DNA from: JAABRU01 sp050180235
GTDB taxonomy: Bacteria; Desulfobacterota; Desulfobacteria; Desulfobacterales; Desulfococcaceae
Length of the DNA stretch: 30,822 nt
Direction of reading: 5' to 3'
Assembly (NCBI GenBank): GCA_050180235.1
Contig: JBFXEJ010000078.1
Span: 1-30,822 of the forward strand
Part shown: positions 7,294 through 15,898 of the stretch, piece after piece
Layout of the letters: each line of letters starts with the position of its first letter
Position numbering within the stretch: position 1 is the first letter of the stretch
Program-made: the position numbers and the translations under genes
The notes under the pieces: generated by a model
Database searches by the model: none
What the model saw: only the letters and a program-made list of their open reading frames with translations
Told to the model about the DNA's origin: nothing

Positions 7294-8289
7294 ATGACAG
7301 AAGAGCAGATCATCCACAGCAAAAAAGGACAGTATATCATCCGTCCCTACCAGAAAGAGGATGCAGAAGAGGTGATCTCTCTGTGGAACCTTGTTTTTGG
7401 CAAAGAAATGTCCCGCGATATTTGGAACTGGAAATATACAAACAATCCTTATGGATACAATATCCTTCTGTGTGTCAGTGAAAACAAAACTGTGGCTGTT
7501 TTTTATGGTGGGATCTCCTATACAGCAAATTGTATGGGACAGACCGTAAAAATTGCCAATCTTATGGATGTCATGGCACATCCGGAACACAGGGGCTGGA
7601 TGTTTATCAAAACTGTAAAAGCCTATTATGACACATACGGCAGTCCCGAAAAACTGACATTCCTGTACGGATTTCCCGGAGAAAAGCATTATATTATCGG
7701 CCAGAAACTGCTAAGATACAAAAAACTGGAAAAAGGACTGACATACCTGCTTGCCAATGCCGCAGACAATGCAACCTGCGGATCCCATTTTGGAAATTAT
7801 ATCAGAAAAACAGAAAAAGCAGACGGTGCATTCGGCCTGCTTTGGAATAAATGTGCAGATGCCTATCCCTTTGCGGTTATCAGAGATGACAGATTCATGC
7901 AGTGGCGTTTTTTTGATCATCCTGTTCACCGCTATGAAATATGGGGATATTTTTCCATATTTTCCAAGCAACTAAAAGGCTATGCAGCAGTACTGCATGA
8001 AAATGAAAAAATATACCTGATCGATCTTTTTGTCATTCCCTGTGAAAAAACAGCCAAAGATTTTCTTAGCCAGATTATCTGTCAGCTTGGAAAACAGGGA
8101 AAAAAAGAAATTGCAGCATGGCTTCCAACCGGTCATTTTCTCATGAATGCAGCCATATCATCCGGATTCAAAACAGCCAAAGAACCGCTGGGCATTATCC
8201 CTGTTGGCATGAGCTTTGATCCGGATGTATCACTCAACTGGGCATCGGAAAATATGTTTTACACAATGGCAGATGGAGATTTATATTAA
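7294..8289 (+). CDS. GNAT-family acyltransferase
   Basis: 331 residues from the ATG at 7294. The frame opens earlier, at 7261, but that codon lies inside the terminator hairpin. The N-terminal region matches the GNAT fold: 'YIIRPYQKEDAEEVISLWN' as strand 1/helix 1, then a 'VMAHPEHRG' segment in the acetyl-CoA-binding position (about residues 90-100). The C-terminal half is longer than in a single GNAT domain and contains a second GNAT-like portion with 'YLIDLFVIP'. As the first gene of the export cluster, it may acylate a sugar or amino sugar of the exported glycan. That role is inferred from position only. Confidence 0.75.
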   Translation: MTEEQIIHSKKGQYIIRPYQKEDAEEVISLWNLVFGKEMSRDIWNWKYTNNPYGYNILLCVSENKTVAVFYGGISYTANCMGQTVKIANLMDVMAHPEHRGWMFIKTVKAYYDTYGSPEKLTFLYGFPGEKHYIIGQKLLRYKKLEKGLTYLLANAADNATCGSHFGNYIRKTEKADGAFGLLWNKCADAYPFAVIRDDRFMQWRFFDHPVHRYEIWGYFSIFSKQLKGYAAVLHENEKIYLIDLFVIPCEKTAKDFLSQIICQLGKQGKKEIAAWLPTGHFLMNAAISSGFKTAKEPLGIIPVGMSFDPDVSLNWASENMFYTMADGDLY

Positions 8290-8291
8290 AA

Positions 8292-8395
8292 AGGGGATCA
8301 GGATTCAGGGATTAGAGGTTAGGGAAGATCGGGGAATGACTCAGCCCAATCCTCAACCCCTGATCCCTCAACTCCTGATCCCTCAACCCTGATCC
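8292..8395. repeat. Tandem 15-bp repeats with upstream complementary copy, abutting wzm
   Basis: Three direct repeats of ctcaacccctgatcc type lie at 8352-8366, 8367-8381 and 8382-8395. An upstream ggggatcagg (8292-8301) is complementary to cctgatcccc. The last repeat ends two bases before the wzm ATG, and no ordinary ribosome site is present there. The transcript could fold alternatively with any of the three copies. Confidence 0.6.
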
Positions 8396-8397
8396 CT

Positions 8398-9207
8398 ATG
8401 AAATATTACAAACACATAACTACCCCATTCGCATCTGTTTTCTCCCATCCTTACCTGTTTGCCGGATTTCTGAAAAAAGAAATCAAAGGCAGGTTTGCAG
8501 GTACTCTGGCAGGGATGCTATGGACATTGATCAGTCCTCTTGCCAGTATCATTATCTATCTGTTTATTTTCTCTCAGGTGCTTCGTATTGAAATACATGC
8601 AGCGGAAAACGGCACAGACAGTTTTGTGATATTTTTTCTTTCCGGATTTTTCCCCTGGCTTTTTTTTTCAGAAGGACTTTCCCGGTCTGTTGGGATACTT
8701 ATTCAAAATGCCAACCTGATAAGCAAAGTGGTATTTCCGGTTGAACTTCTTCCTGCCTGTTCCGTTATTTCAGCATTTGTCATCAACGGCATTGGCCTGG
8801 CCATGTTTCTTATATACCTCGGGTTTCAGGGATATGCCCATCCCGTGTGGCTGCTGCTTTTTTTTCTGATACCGGTGCAGATTGTTTTTATCTGGGGACT
8901 GGCAAACCTTTTGTCTGCAATCTGTGTTTTTATCCGTGATATAAATGAACTGCTGCCTATCATCCTTATGGTGTGGTTTTATGCCACACCTGTGATCTAT
9001 CCCCTTTCCATGATCCCGGACGCACTGAAACCGCTTGTCTCTATGAACCCCGGATTCTGGTTTACCGAACTGTACCGATCTGTTCTGATTGTGCATCAGA
9101 TGCAGTGGCAGATATTTTTTCAGATGTGCAGCGCTGCTATTCTCAGTTTCGCATTTGGGTCATGGTTTTTCATGCGCGCAAAACCCGCTTTCGGGGATGT
9201 GCTGTAA
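8398..9207 (+). CDS. wzm: ABC-2 type polysaccharide exporter permease (Wzm-like)
   Basis: 269 residues, the usual size. An N-terminal amphipathic segment with 'FLKKEIKGRFAGTLAGMLWTLISP' matches the start of Wzm/KpsM/TagG permeases. About six membrane spans follow, and the family signature region near residues 190-225 (DINELLPIILMVWFYATPVIYP, then 'MNPGFWFTELYR') is clear. With Wzt it would export a lipid-linked O-antigen-like chain across the inner membrane. Its start is immediately preceded by tandem repeats, without an obvious Shine-Dalgarno sequence. The Wzt gene follows after one intervening methyltransferase gene. Confidence 0.92.
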   Translation: MKYYKHITTPFASVFSHPYLFAGFLKKEIKGRFAGTLAGMLWTLISPLASIIIYLFIFSQVLRIEIHAAENGTDSFVIFFLSGFFPWLFFSEGLSRSVGILIQNANLISKVVFPVELLPACSVISAFVINGIGLAMFLIYLGFQGYAHPVWLLLFFLIPVQIVFIWGLANLLSAICVFIRDINELLPIILMVWFYATPVIYPLSMIPDALKPLVSMNPGFWFTELYRSVLIVHQMQWQIFFQMCSAAILSFAFGSWFFMRAKPAFGDVL

Positions 9208-9327
9208 AAAACTACTGCTTTGTCAGCTTTGATTTTATGATCTGAAGTGTGCAGAAAAACCGGATTTTTCTGAAAAATAAGGTTTTTGCAACGCACAGAT
9301 TCAGGGTTGACAGTACTTGGAATAAAA

Positions 9328-10122
9328 ATGAAAACAGAATTCTGGAAAAATCTTATGAAAGAAGCCGCTCATCTGGATTATGGCAGTCCTCTGCCGGAAC
9401 TGGATAAACAGTTTCTTTCTGTCTGGTCTTCACATTATGCCCGCATAGCGGACATGACTGTACCGGGAAAAACAATTCTTGAAATCGGAGCGGGTTTTGG
9501 CATTCTGGCAGCAGGACTGGGACGGATTGGCGGCAGAAAGATATGGGCAAGTGAGCATCCTTCCCGTTCTTATCTTTTTCAGCAGGAATATCAAAATTTT
9601 ATGAATCAGAACAATGTGTTGCTGATTGCAAACAACCTCAGTGAAGGACTTCCCTTTTCAGACAGGGTCTTCAGTCAGGTTTATTTCTGTGATGTCATTG
9701 AACACCTGTTTTTTCAGGATGTGAATAAAATTCTTCCGGAAATATTCCGGGTTTTGTCTGATGAAGGAGAATTGATTCTGTCCACCCCCAATCTGAACCG
9801 CTTGTCAAATATTTTCCGTTTTTTCATGGGATATTCAGTCAATCCGCCTTTTCAGGTGGAAAAATGCGGAGATACCTTCGGACATATCCGGGAATTTGCC
9901 CCAAGAGAGATTGACAGGCTCCTGCGCGGTTTCGGGCTGGAGCCGATACGGTATAAATTCGCACTGAATCCCTATTTTACTGCTGAGGCATTTGGGGCTG
10001 AAAATATTTTTTCTCCCGTACAGGCAAAAATCATTAACCGGCTTACCTCTGTATGCTCAAAATTTTTTCCCCGGCTGGGGGATGAAATCTATCTTGTCGC
10101 CAGACGTTCCCGGAATTCATGA
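9328..10122 (+). CDS. SAM-dependent methyltransferase (class I, Methyltransf_23/11-like)
   Basis: 264 residues from the ATG at 9328; an in-frame TTG at 9286 would add 14 residues of no evident value. Motif I, ILEIGAGFGILAAGLG, lies near residue 50-65. The post-I acidic segment, 'YFCDVIEHLF', matches the Rossmann-type methyltransferases acting on small molecules or glycans, and 'LILSTPNLNRLSN' follows. The gene sits between wzm and wzt. In ABC-dependent O-antigen systems a methyl group is often used to cap the non-reducing end of the chain, and this enzyme could do that. The substrate is unknown. Confidence 0.85.
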   Translation: MKTEFWKNLMKEAAHLDYGSPLPELDKQFLSVWSSHYARIADMTVPGKTILEIGAGFGILAAGLGRIGGRKIWASEHPSRSYLFQQEYQNFMNQNNVLLIANNLSEGLPFSDRVFSQVYFCDVIEHLFFQDVNKILPEIFRVLSDEGELILSTPNLNRLSNIFRFFMGYSVNPPFQVEKCGDTFGHIREFAPREIDRLLRGFGLEPIRYKFALNPYFTAEAFGAENIFSPVQAKIINRLTSVCSKFFPRLGDEIYLVARRSRNS

Positions 10123-10141
10123 ATTTAGGCATCCCATAATC

Positions 10142-11320
10142 ATGTACGCCATAGAACTGCACAATATTTCCAAAACATACCGCTTTTACAGCAAACCTTC
10201 TGACAGGCTGAAAGAAGCCCTGTTCCGAAAAAAACTGCACCAGACCTATGAAAGCCTCAAAGATATTTCCTTTTCTGTTCCGGCAGGAGATACGCTGGGT
10301 ATCATTGGCGAAAACGGAGCGGGAAAAAGCACTCTCCTGAAAATACTGGCAGGAACCCTGACGCCAAGTTCCGGGAATTTTGCTGCCAGGGGGCGGGTGG
10401 CCGCACTTTTGGAACTGGGGGCAGGTTTTCATCCTGAATTCACGGGCCGTCAGAATATTTATCTGAATGCCTCTCTGATGGGACTTAACCAGTCTGAAAT
10501 CAGAAAAATGGAAGATTCCATTATTGCATTTGCCGAACTGGGAATTTTTATTGACAGACCCATCAAAATCTATTCTTCCGGGATGAGTGTGCGCCTGGCA
10601 TTTTCCATTGCCACGAGTGTTGATCCGGATATTCTGATTATAGACGAAGCCCTGAGTGTGGGAGATCAGTATTTTCAGAAAAAATGCATTGACCGGATGC
10701 TTTCCTTCCGTGAACGGGGGAAAACCATTGTTTTTTGCAGTCATGCCATGTATACAGTAAACATGCTGTGCAGCCGGGCCGTATGGCTGGAAAACGGAAC
10801 CATCCGCATGACGGGGCTTACCAGCCATGTCATAGCCGCGTATGAAAATTTTCTGCGTGCAAAATCTTCAGCTTCTGAAGAGAAAAATAAAACTGCTGCT
10901 GAAACGGCTCCTCCGCCTGTATATATCCGCAAAATTGCACTCAATGAACAGGAAGACAGGCTCTCATTGAAATATAAAGAAAATCTTTCCATAATGATAG
11001 AATATGAAAGTTCACAGGATCGCCCTTTTTTTCTGGCTGTGGGAATCCGGCGCAATGATGAACTGATTTGTCATGCAGTCAGCATGAAAAAAGACAATAT
11101 TACGCCAATACAGAGAAAGGGAGTCGGACAGGTTCGGTTTGACTATTTTTCTCTTCCTTTTTTTCATGGGGAATATGCTGTTGTTGTCCATATTCTTGAC
11201 GAGACCGGATTTCACTGTTATCACAGCAAAGAATCCGCTCCCTTTTCCATTGTTCCGCCTGAAAAATGGCAGAATGAAATCGGACTTCTGGATTTAGTCC
11301 ATGAATGGAAAATCCTCTGA
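10142..11320 (+). CDS. wzt: Polysaccharide ABC exporter ATPase with C-terminal extension (Wzt-like)
   Basis: 392 residues from the ATG at 10142; the open frame extends upstream into the preceding gene, but MYAIELHNISKTY is the usual start. Walker A GENGAGKST is at 56-64, the signature YSSGMSVRL at 144-152, Walker B ILIIDEA at 164-170 and the switch His at 201. After the roughly 245-residue ATPase come about 130 residues resembling the Wzt C-terminal carbohydrate-binding domain. In E. coli O8/O9a-type systems that domain recognises the chain's capped non-reducing end before export. The two methyltransferases in this cluster fit that mechanism. It partners with the Wzm permease at 8398. Confidence 0.93.
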   Translation: MYAIELHNISKTYRFYSKPSDRLKEALFRKKLHQTYESLKDISFSVPAGDTLGIIGENGAGKSTLLKILAGTLTPSSGNFAARGRVAALLELGAGFHPEFTGRQNIYLNASLMGLNQSEIRKMEDSIIAFAELGIFIDRPIKIYSSGMSVRLAFSIATSVDPDILIIDEALSVGDQYFQKKCIDRMLSFRERGKTIVFCSHAMYTVNMLCSRAVWLENGTIRMTGLTSHVIAAYENFLRAKSSASEEKNKTAAETAPPPVYIRKIALNEQEDRLSLKYKENLSIMIEYESSQDRPFFLAVGIRRNDELICHAVSMKKDNITPIQRKGVGQVRFDYFSLPFFHGEYAVVVHILDETGFHCYHSKESAPFSIVPPEKWQNEIGLLDLVHEWKIL

Positions 11321-12348
11321 TGAAAATGAATATTGTCTATCTTCTTGAATCCACTGTACTGTGCGGCGGTGTGAAGGTTGTTTTCCGTCAGGCAGAGGCT
11401 CTGCTGAAAAAAGGACACAGGGTGCTGATTGTATCTCCGGAACCTTATCCGCAATGGTTTAAAGGGAATGTTCTGTTTGAACAAAAGGAACTGTTTCATA
11501 TCCCATTGCTCAGGGATTTTGATCACATCATAGCGACCACCCCTCTGCAGGTCTTATATTTGTATGACAATCCGCAATTGCGGTCAAAGATATATCATCT
11601 TGTTCAGGGATATGAAGGGGATTACGCAGAAGCGGTATCCAGCCTGCCTGTGATTCAAAAAGCCTATTCCCTGCCGGTTCCCAAAATGACAGTTTCAGAA
11701 AATCTTGCAGAGCGGCTGAGGCAGTTGTATCCTGAAAGAGCGTTTTGTTCCATAGGTCAGGGAATTGAATCACAGTATTTTTTTCCGCCACAGGATATTT
11801 GGACATCTAACTGTGATGAAATTAAAAACATCATCATCATCGGCCCCTATCCGATCTCTGTCAAGCAGATAGGACCTGGTCTGCGGGCTTTTTCACTGGC
11901 AGCACGGAAAAATGAAAAACTGAAACTTATCCGTATATCCACAGTAGACACACAAAAGCAGGAAGAGGATATTGCAGATGCTGCAATCCAATATCATATA
12001 CATCTGCTTCCTGAGGAAGTGGGAGAGGTGCTGAGACAGGAACCTGCGATATTTTTTTCTCCATCCGGTCCCGGAGAAGGGTTCGGTCTTCCGGCTGTGG
12101 AGGCAATGGCCTGCGGTCTTCCCACTGTACTGACAGATATACCCAGCTACCGGTCTTTTGCTGTTCCCTGTGATTATACCCTGTTTGTTCCCCATGACAA
12201 TATCAGTTTAATGGCAGAGGCCCTTTGCCGTCTGGCATGGGACAAAGAGGAGTGCTCCCGTCTGATGAAAAGAGGGTTTGATGTTGCAGCCGGATTCTCT
12301 TTTGAAAACGTGGCTGCTGCTATAGAAGGAGTTTTGCTCAATGGCTGA
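11320..12348 (+). CDS. GT4-family glycosyltransferase (GT-B fold)
   Basis: 342 residues if started at the ATG at 11320, which overlaps the wzt stop (TGATG); an ATG at 11305 would add five residues. The N-terminal 'YLLESTVLCGGVKVVFRQAEALLKKGH' is the usual GT4 acceptor-domain start with its Gly-Gly loop. The C-terminal donor domain carries the E-x7-E motif, PGEGFGLPAVEAMACG (Glu at about 253 and 261). It would transfer a nucleotide-activated sugar while the exported glycan is built. Coupling to wzt is suggested by the overlap. The specific sugar is unknown. Confidence 0.9.
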   Translation: MKMNIVYLLESTVLCGGVKVVFRQAEALLKKGHRVLIVSPEPYPQWFKGNVLFEQKELFHIPLLRDFDHIIATTPLQVLYLYDNPQLRSKIYHLVQGYEGDYAEAVSSLPVIQKAYSLPVPKMTVSENLAERLRQLYPERAFCSIGQGIESQYFFPPQDIWTSNCDEIKNIIIIGPYPISVKQIGPGLRAFSLAARKNEKLKLIRISTVDTQKQEEDIADAAIQYHIHLLPEEVGEVLRQEPAIFFSPSGPGEGFGLPAVEAMACGLPTVLTDIPSYRSFAVPCDYTLFVPHDNISLMAEALCRLAWDKEECSRLMKRGFDVAAGFSFENVAAAIEGVLLNG

Positions 12349-13300
12349 TGAAAATATATTTTATCCATCTGAAATTATACTTGAAGTTACCAATCATTGC
12401 AATCTCAGATGCAGGCATTGCCATTTTCACGGACAGGGCGCAGTGCGTAAAAGATCTCTGGGATATATGGACAGAGAAGTATGGGAAAAAGTGCTGGACG
12501 AAATCCGCAACTGGCACAGACCCCTTACACTGATGACACATGGTGCAGGCGAACCTTTGCTGTACAAAAATCTGCCTGAACTGCTGTATAAGGCAAAACA
12601 GATCCCTTTTCTCAGTGTCGGATTCATGTGCAATGGTATGCTGCTGAATGAAAAATGTATCTCTGATCTGCTGGAAATGCAGGTTGACTGGCTGGCATTG
12701 AGCATTGACGGAATCAATCCCCAAACCCATGATTTTTTCAGGGTGAATGCCGATCTTGAACATATTGAGAAAAATCTGCACAGACTGATTGAGATGAAAC
12801 AGCAGAGAAACAGCCGGCTGCCTGCTTTGTTTTTCAATATGGTGGCATATCCGGAAATTGCGGACCAGTCAGAAGACTATGTTATGAAATGGCTGCCTTA
12901 TGCGGAATCTGTGATGATTTCCGCATTCCGTCCTGTGGGCATAAAAAAACTGTGGGAGGGGGAGCCGCGTTTTCCCTTCCGGCCCTGTCCCCTGCTGCGA
13001 AGACAGGCTGTTATCAGTTGGGATGGACAGATGGGGTTATGCTGTGAAGACATAAATCTGGATGTTCCTCTGGGCAGTATCCGCAGCAATTCAATCGCGG
13101 ATATTTTCAATCAGAGTCCGAAACTGACAGCCTATCGGCGACTTCATGATGAAAAGAAAATTGACAGACTTGCCCTTTGTTCAGACTGCCATGTATGGGG
13201 AGGTGATATTCTGCTTGAAAAAAATGTGATTCATATAGGAAATATGAAAGTGGAAAAAACTGTCACTCCCGCGTATCAACTTTATAAAAAAACGGACTGA
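12341..13300 (+). CDS. Radical SAM enzyme with SPASM/twitch-type C-terminal domain
   Basis: 319 residues overlapping the GT4 gene by 8 bp. The [4Fe-4S]-binding CNLRCRHC motif gives C20, C24 and C27. 'GAGEP' at 68-72 stands in the SAM-binding GGEP position. C-terminal cysteines at C216, C234, C235, C280 and C283 are arranged as in SPASM/twitch auxiliary-cluster domains (CPLL, then GLCCED, then CSDCH). Such enzymes perform radical rearrangements, thioether formation or dehydrogenation. In this glycan cluster a sugar-modifying or aminoglycan role is possible, but a peptide substrate cannot be excluded. No precursor peptide gene is visible nearby. Confidence 0.9.
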   Translation: MADENIFYPSEIILEVTNHCNLRCRHCHFHGQGAVRKRSLGYMDREVWEKVLDEIRNWHRPLTLMTHGAGEPLLYKNLPELLYKAKQIPFLSVGFMCNGMLLNEKCISDLLEMQVDWLALSIDGINPQTHDFFRVNADLEHIEKNLHRLIEMKQQRNSRLPALFFNMVAYPEIADQSEDYVMKWLPYAESVMISAFRPVGIKKLWEGEPRFPFRPCPLLRRQAVISWDGQMGLCCEDINLDVPLGSIRSNSIADIFNQSPKLTAYRRLHDEKKIDRLALCSDCHVWGGDILLEKNVIHIGNMKVEKTVTPAYQLYKKTD

Positions 13301-14490
13301 TGATGAAGACACAGATTACAGTTTTCTGGCCTGTGAAAAAAGCCCCTGATATTGAAGAAGTCAGCTTTTCCTATGATTTTTGCAAAAAAATCAGCCGTAA
13401 CAACTGTCTCAATGGCATTCCGGCCTGTCAATGGAAAGATTATATTCCGGGAAGCTGCACTGCTGATATGACGGAGCAGGCAGAAGGGGAATATCTTCTT
13501 GTGGTGACAGATCCGGAAACTGTTCTGACCGCAGAAGCTGTCACGCATATGACAGATGTGATGGAAAAGGGAAATTATCCAATTGCCGTTCCTGTTTTTA
13601 ATGAAACTCCTTTTACTGTGCAGCAGGCTGAACTGTTTTTTCGCTATATAAATATGTCCACTTATCTGGAAATTGTAAAAAGCATGTCGGAAAGGACGGA
13701 TAAGGGGATTATCCCAATCTCCCGTCCTGATCCGGCCTGCATACTCTACCGCAGGGACAGTTTTGTGCGGTTCGGAGACATGCTGTCATTTTCTTCCTCT
13801 TCTGAGCCCATTGAGACAGGAGCGGTTGTGGACAAAGATGCTTTGGTTCACCGTTTTGGCAATTATTACCATGGGGAACGCCCGGATCTTGCACAGCTTG
13901 TCCCGGAGAGCGTGAAAAATTTGCTGGATGTGGGATGTGCCATGGGCGGATACGGCAGAAAACTCAGGCAGATGCGGCCGGATATTGTGCTGACAGGCGT
14001 GGAAATGAATCCCCTGATGGCAGAAGCAGCGCGTAAATATTATGACAGAATCATAGACTGTCCAATTGAAAAGGCTGATTTGACGTGTGATTTTGATCTG
14101 ATTAACTGCGGGGATGTGATAGAGCATATTATGAATCCCTGGGATATGCTGAAGCATTTTTACAAACTTCTCAGGCCGAACGGCTTTTTGGTGTTAAGCA
14201 TACCCAATGCCGGTCACTGGTCCATTGTCAGGGATTTGCTCAAAGGTGAGTTTCCGTATATTCCTGTGGGACTTACCTGTATAACCCATATCAGATGGTT
14301 TACTGAATCTTCCATACGGCAGGCTTTGGAGAACTCCGGGTTTTCCATTGAGATTCTTCAGAAAGCGCAAATCCCGCCCACTCCGGAAGGTAGCCGTTTT
14401 ATCCGGGATATGTGTGAAAAAGGATATGGAAATGAAGATTCTCTTCTGACAAATGAAATCACCATCAGGGCCGTAAAAAAATGTGCATAA
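13300..14490 (+). CDS. Fusion of a GT-A-like N-terminal domain and a SAM methyltransferase
   Basis: 396 residues starting at tandem ATGs (13300 and 13303) that overlap the radical SAM stop codon. Residues 1-170 resemble a shrunken glycosyltransferase-A domain. 'EGEYLLVVTDPETVL' (about 62-76) is in the place of the usual D-x-D strand, but the flanking motifs are weak. From about residue 185 to the end it is a Methyltransf_23-type enzyme with LLDVGCAMGGYG at 208-219, 'INCGDVIEHI' near 266-275 and 'LVLSIPNAGHWS'. It is probably a glycan methyltransferase with a non-catalytic or specificity N-terminal part. The next gene overlaps by 10 bp. Confidence 0.8.
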   Translation: MMKTQITVFWPVKKAPDIEEVSFSYDFCKKISRNNCLNGIPACQWKDYIPGSCTADMTEQAEGEYLLVVTDPETVLTAEAVTHMTDVMEKGNYPIAVPVFNETPFTVQQAELFFRYINMSTYLEIVKSMSERTDKGIIPISRPDPACILYRRDSFVRFGDMLSFSSSSEPIETGAVVDKDALVHRFGNYYHGERPDLAQLVPESVKNLLDVGCAMGGYGRKLRQMRPDIVLTGVEMNPLMAEAARKYYDRIIDCPIEKADLTCDFDLINCGDVIEHIMNPWDMLKHFYKLLRPNGFLVLSIPNAGHWSIVRDLLKGEFPYIPVGLTCITHIRWFTESSIRQALENSGFSIEILQKAQIPPTPEGSRFIRDMCEKGYGNEDSLLTNEITIRAVKKCA

Positions 14491-15554
14491 CAGCCATTAT
14501 TGTAAATTATCACACAGCCTCTCTGCTACTGCCGCTGCTGAAGCACTTGGAAGAAAACCCTCTTGTTTCCCAGATTGTCATTGCGGATAACAGCAATGAA
14601 CTGTCGGCTTCCGGTTTTCAGAAAGATTTTTCCACAGAAATCAGAATGATTCTGAACGGACAGAACAGGGGATTCGGGGCAGCAGTGAATCAGGCGGCTG
14701 CCTATGCAGACAAAGAATGGATACTGCTTGTAAATCCGGATATAAGATTTGAAGAAAACTGTATTGCCCGTCTTCTTGATGCAGCCCGAAAATATAATAC
14801 CCCTTTGGCAGGCCCCAGATTTTACTGGGATGATGAGATGAGTTTCCGGCTGCCGCCTTCCTCAGGTTCATGTTTATGGACAACATTTGCAGGAAAATGC
14901 GCGGAAGGATATCAACTGGATGCAGAAATGCTTTCATTTTACTGGATGCTGAGGCATGATCGATTCTGGAATGCTGTTGAGCCTTTTTACGAGCCTTTTC
15001 TTTCCGGAGCCTGTATTCTGATAGAGAAAAAATGGATCAGTGATTCCGGCGGCAGTATTTTTGATGAACGTTTTTTTTTATATTATGAAGACACGGATCT
15101 TTGTGCCAGAGCTGTCTGCAATGGAATCAGGCCCATATGCGTTCCTGATGCAAAAGCTGTGCATTACTATGATCAGGCCCCTTCTCCGGACAGTCCGAAA
15201 AGCGATCTGATGCATCAGTCATTCTGTTCTTTTTTTTCAAAATATTATAAAAACATCAGGTTGCCGGAGATTCAGGAAAAATATATTCCTTTCCATCTGG
15301 AGGATATGGGAACAGTAAAGGATTCTCCGCAGTTTCAGTTTCATAAAGACATGCTTGGTGATGAACAGTATTTTCTGGAAATCGGAATCAATTCTTTTTT
15401 TGTTCCATTTGCCCAGACTTTTTATGAAAAAAATTTTCCGCAGATTCCGACCAGTATCTGGTCACATCTTTCACCCGGTCAGTATTTTACGAGGATAAGA
15501 GCTGAAATATCCGGAACCCGCAGAATATGGAAATGGGAAAAGACGGATTCCTGA
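14481..15554 (+). CDS. GT2-family glycosyltransferase (rhamnosyltransferase-like)
   Basis: 357 residues. 'ITAIIVNYHTASLLLPLLKHL' at the start, 'NRGFGAAVNQAA' near residue 62-73 and 'LLVNPDIRF' near 83-91 (the NPD form of D-x-D) place it with WbbL/rhamnosyltransferase-type GT2 enzymes. 'FLYYEDTDLCAR' near 203-214 holds the catalytic-base region. The C-terminal 80 residues (after about 275) are unusual for the family and rich in aromatics. It overlaps the preceding gene, so it belongs to the same transcriptional unit. The donor sugar cannot be read from the sequence. Confidence 0.9.
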   Translation: MCITAIIVNYHTASLLLPLLKHLEENPLVSQIVIADNSNELSASGFQKDFSTEIRMILNGQNRGFGAAVNQAAAYADKEWILLVNPDIRFEENCIARLLDAARKYNTPLAGPRFYWDDEMSFRLPPSSGSCLWTTFAGKCAEGYQLDAEMLSFYWMLRHDRFWNAVEPFYEPFLSGACILIEKKWISDSGGSIFDERFFLYYEDTDLCARAVCNGIRPICVPDAKAVHYYDQAPSPDSPKSDLMHQSFCSFFSKYYKNIRLPEIQEKYIPFHLEDMGTVKDSPQFQFHKDMLGDEQYFLEIGINSFFVPFAQTFYEKNFPQIPTSIWSHLSPGQYFTRIRAEISGTRRIWKWEKTDS

Positions 15555-15898
15555 TAGATCACGGATTGTTCTGTGACAATATGAAATTGGATATGCCTGT
15601 ATAACCATACTTTTCTTGAGACCCCACCTAATTTTCTGCAATACCCCATGCACAGGAGGCATTATGGAATCTCTTCAGGAACTGCATACAAAGAGAAATT
15701 TGGAACAGATTTTTTTATTCAAAAAAAGCAGATCAATATTCTATTAATAAGCTGTGTTAAAAATCCTCCTGGCAAGGTTTTCAGACTTAATCCGGGATAT
15801 GGACATTGCACTTTTTCTGTGTCTGAGGGACAAAACGTACCCGTTTTTTTTCATTTTTCAGAGATTGCGGATATTTTTAAAACAGAAACGGAGTTGAT
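15555..15898 (+). other. Gap before gmhA with small, possibly decayed coding frames
   Basis: No known gene is seen. An AGGAGG ribosome site at 15654-15659 precedes an ATG at 15664 that opens a 27-codon frame stopping at 15747. A different frame, open from an ATG at 15648 to 15902, encodes 84 residues and ends in an ATGA overlap with the gmhA start, as a coupled gene would. One frameshift would join the two. The region may be a decayed small gene or an unrecognised small protein. Confidence 0.3.
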
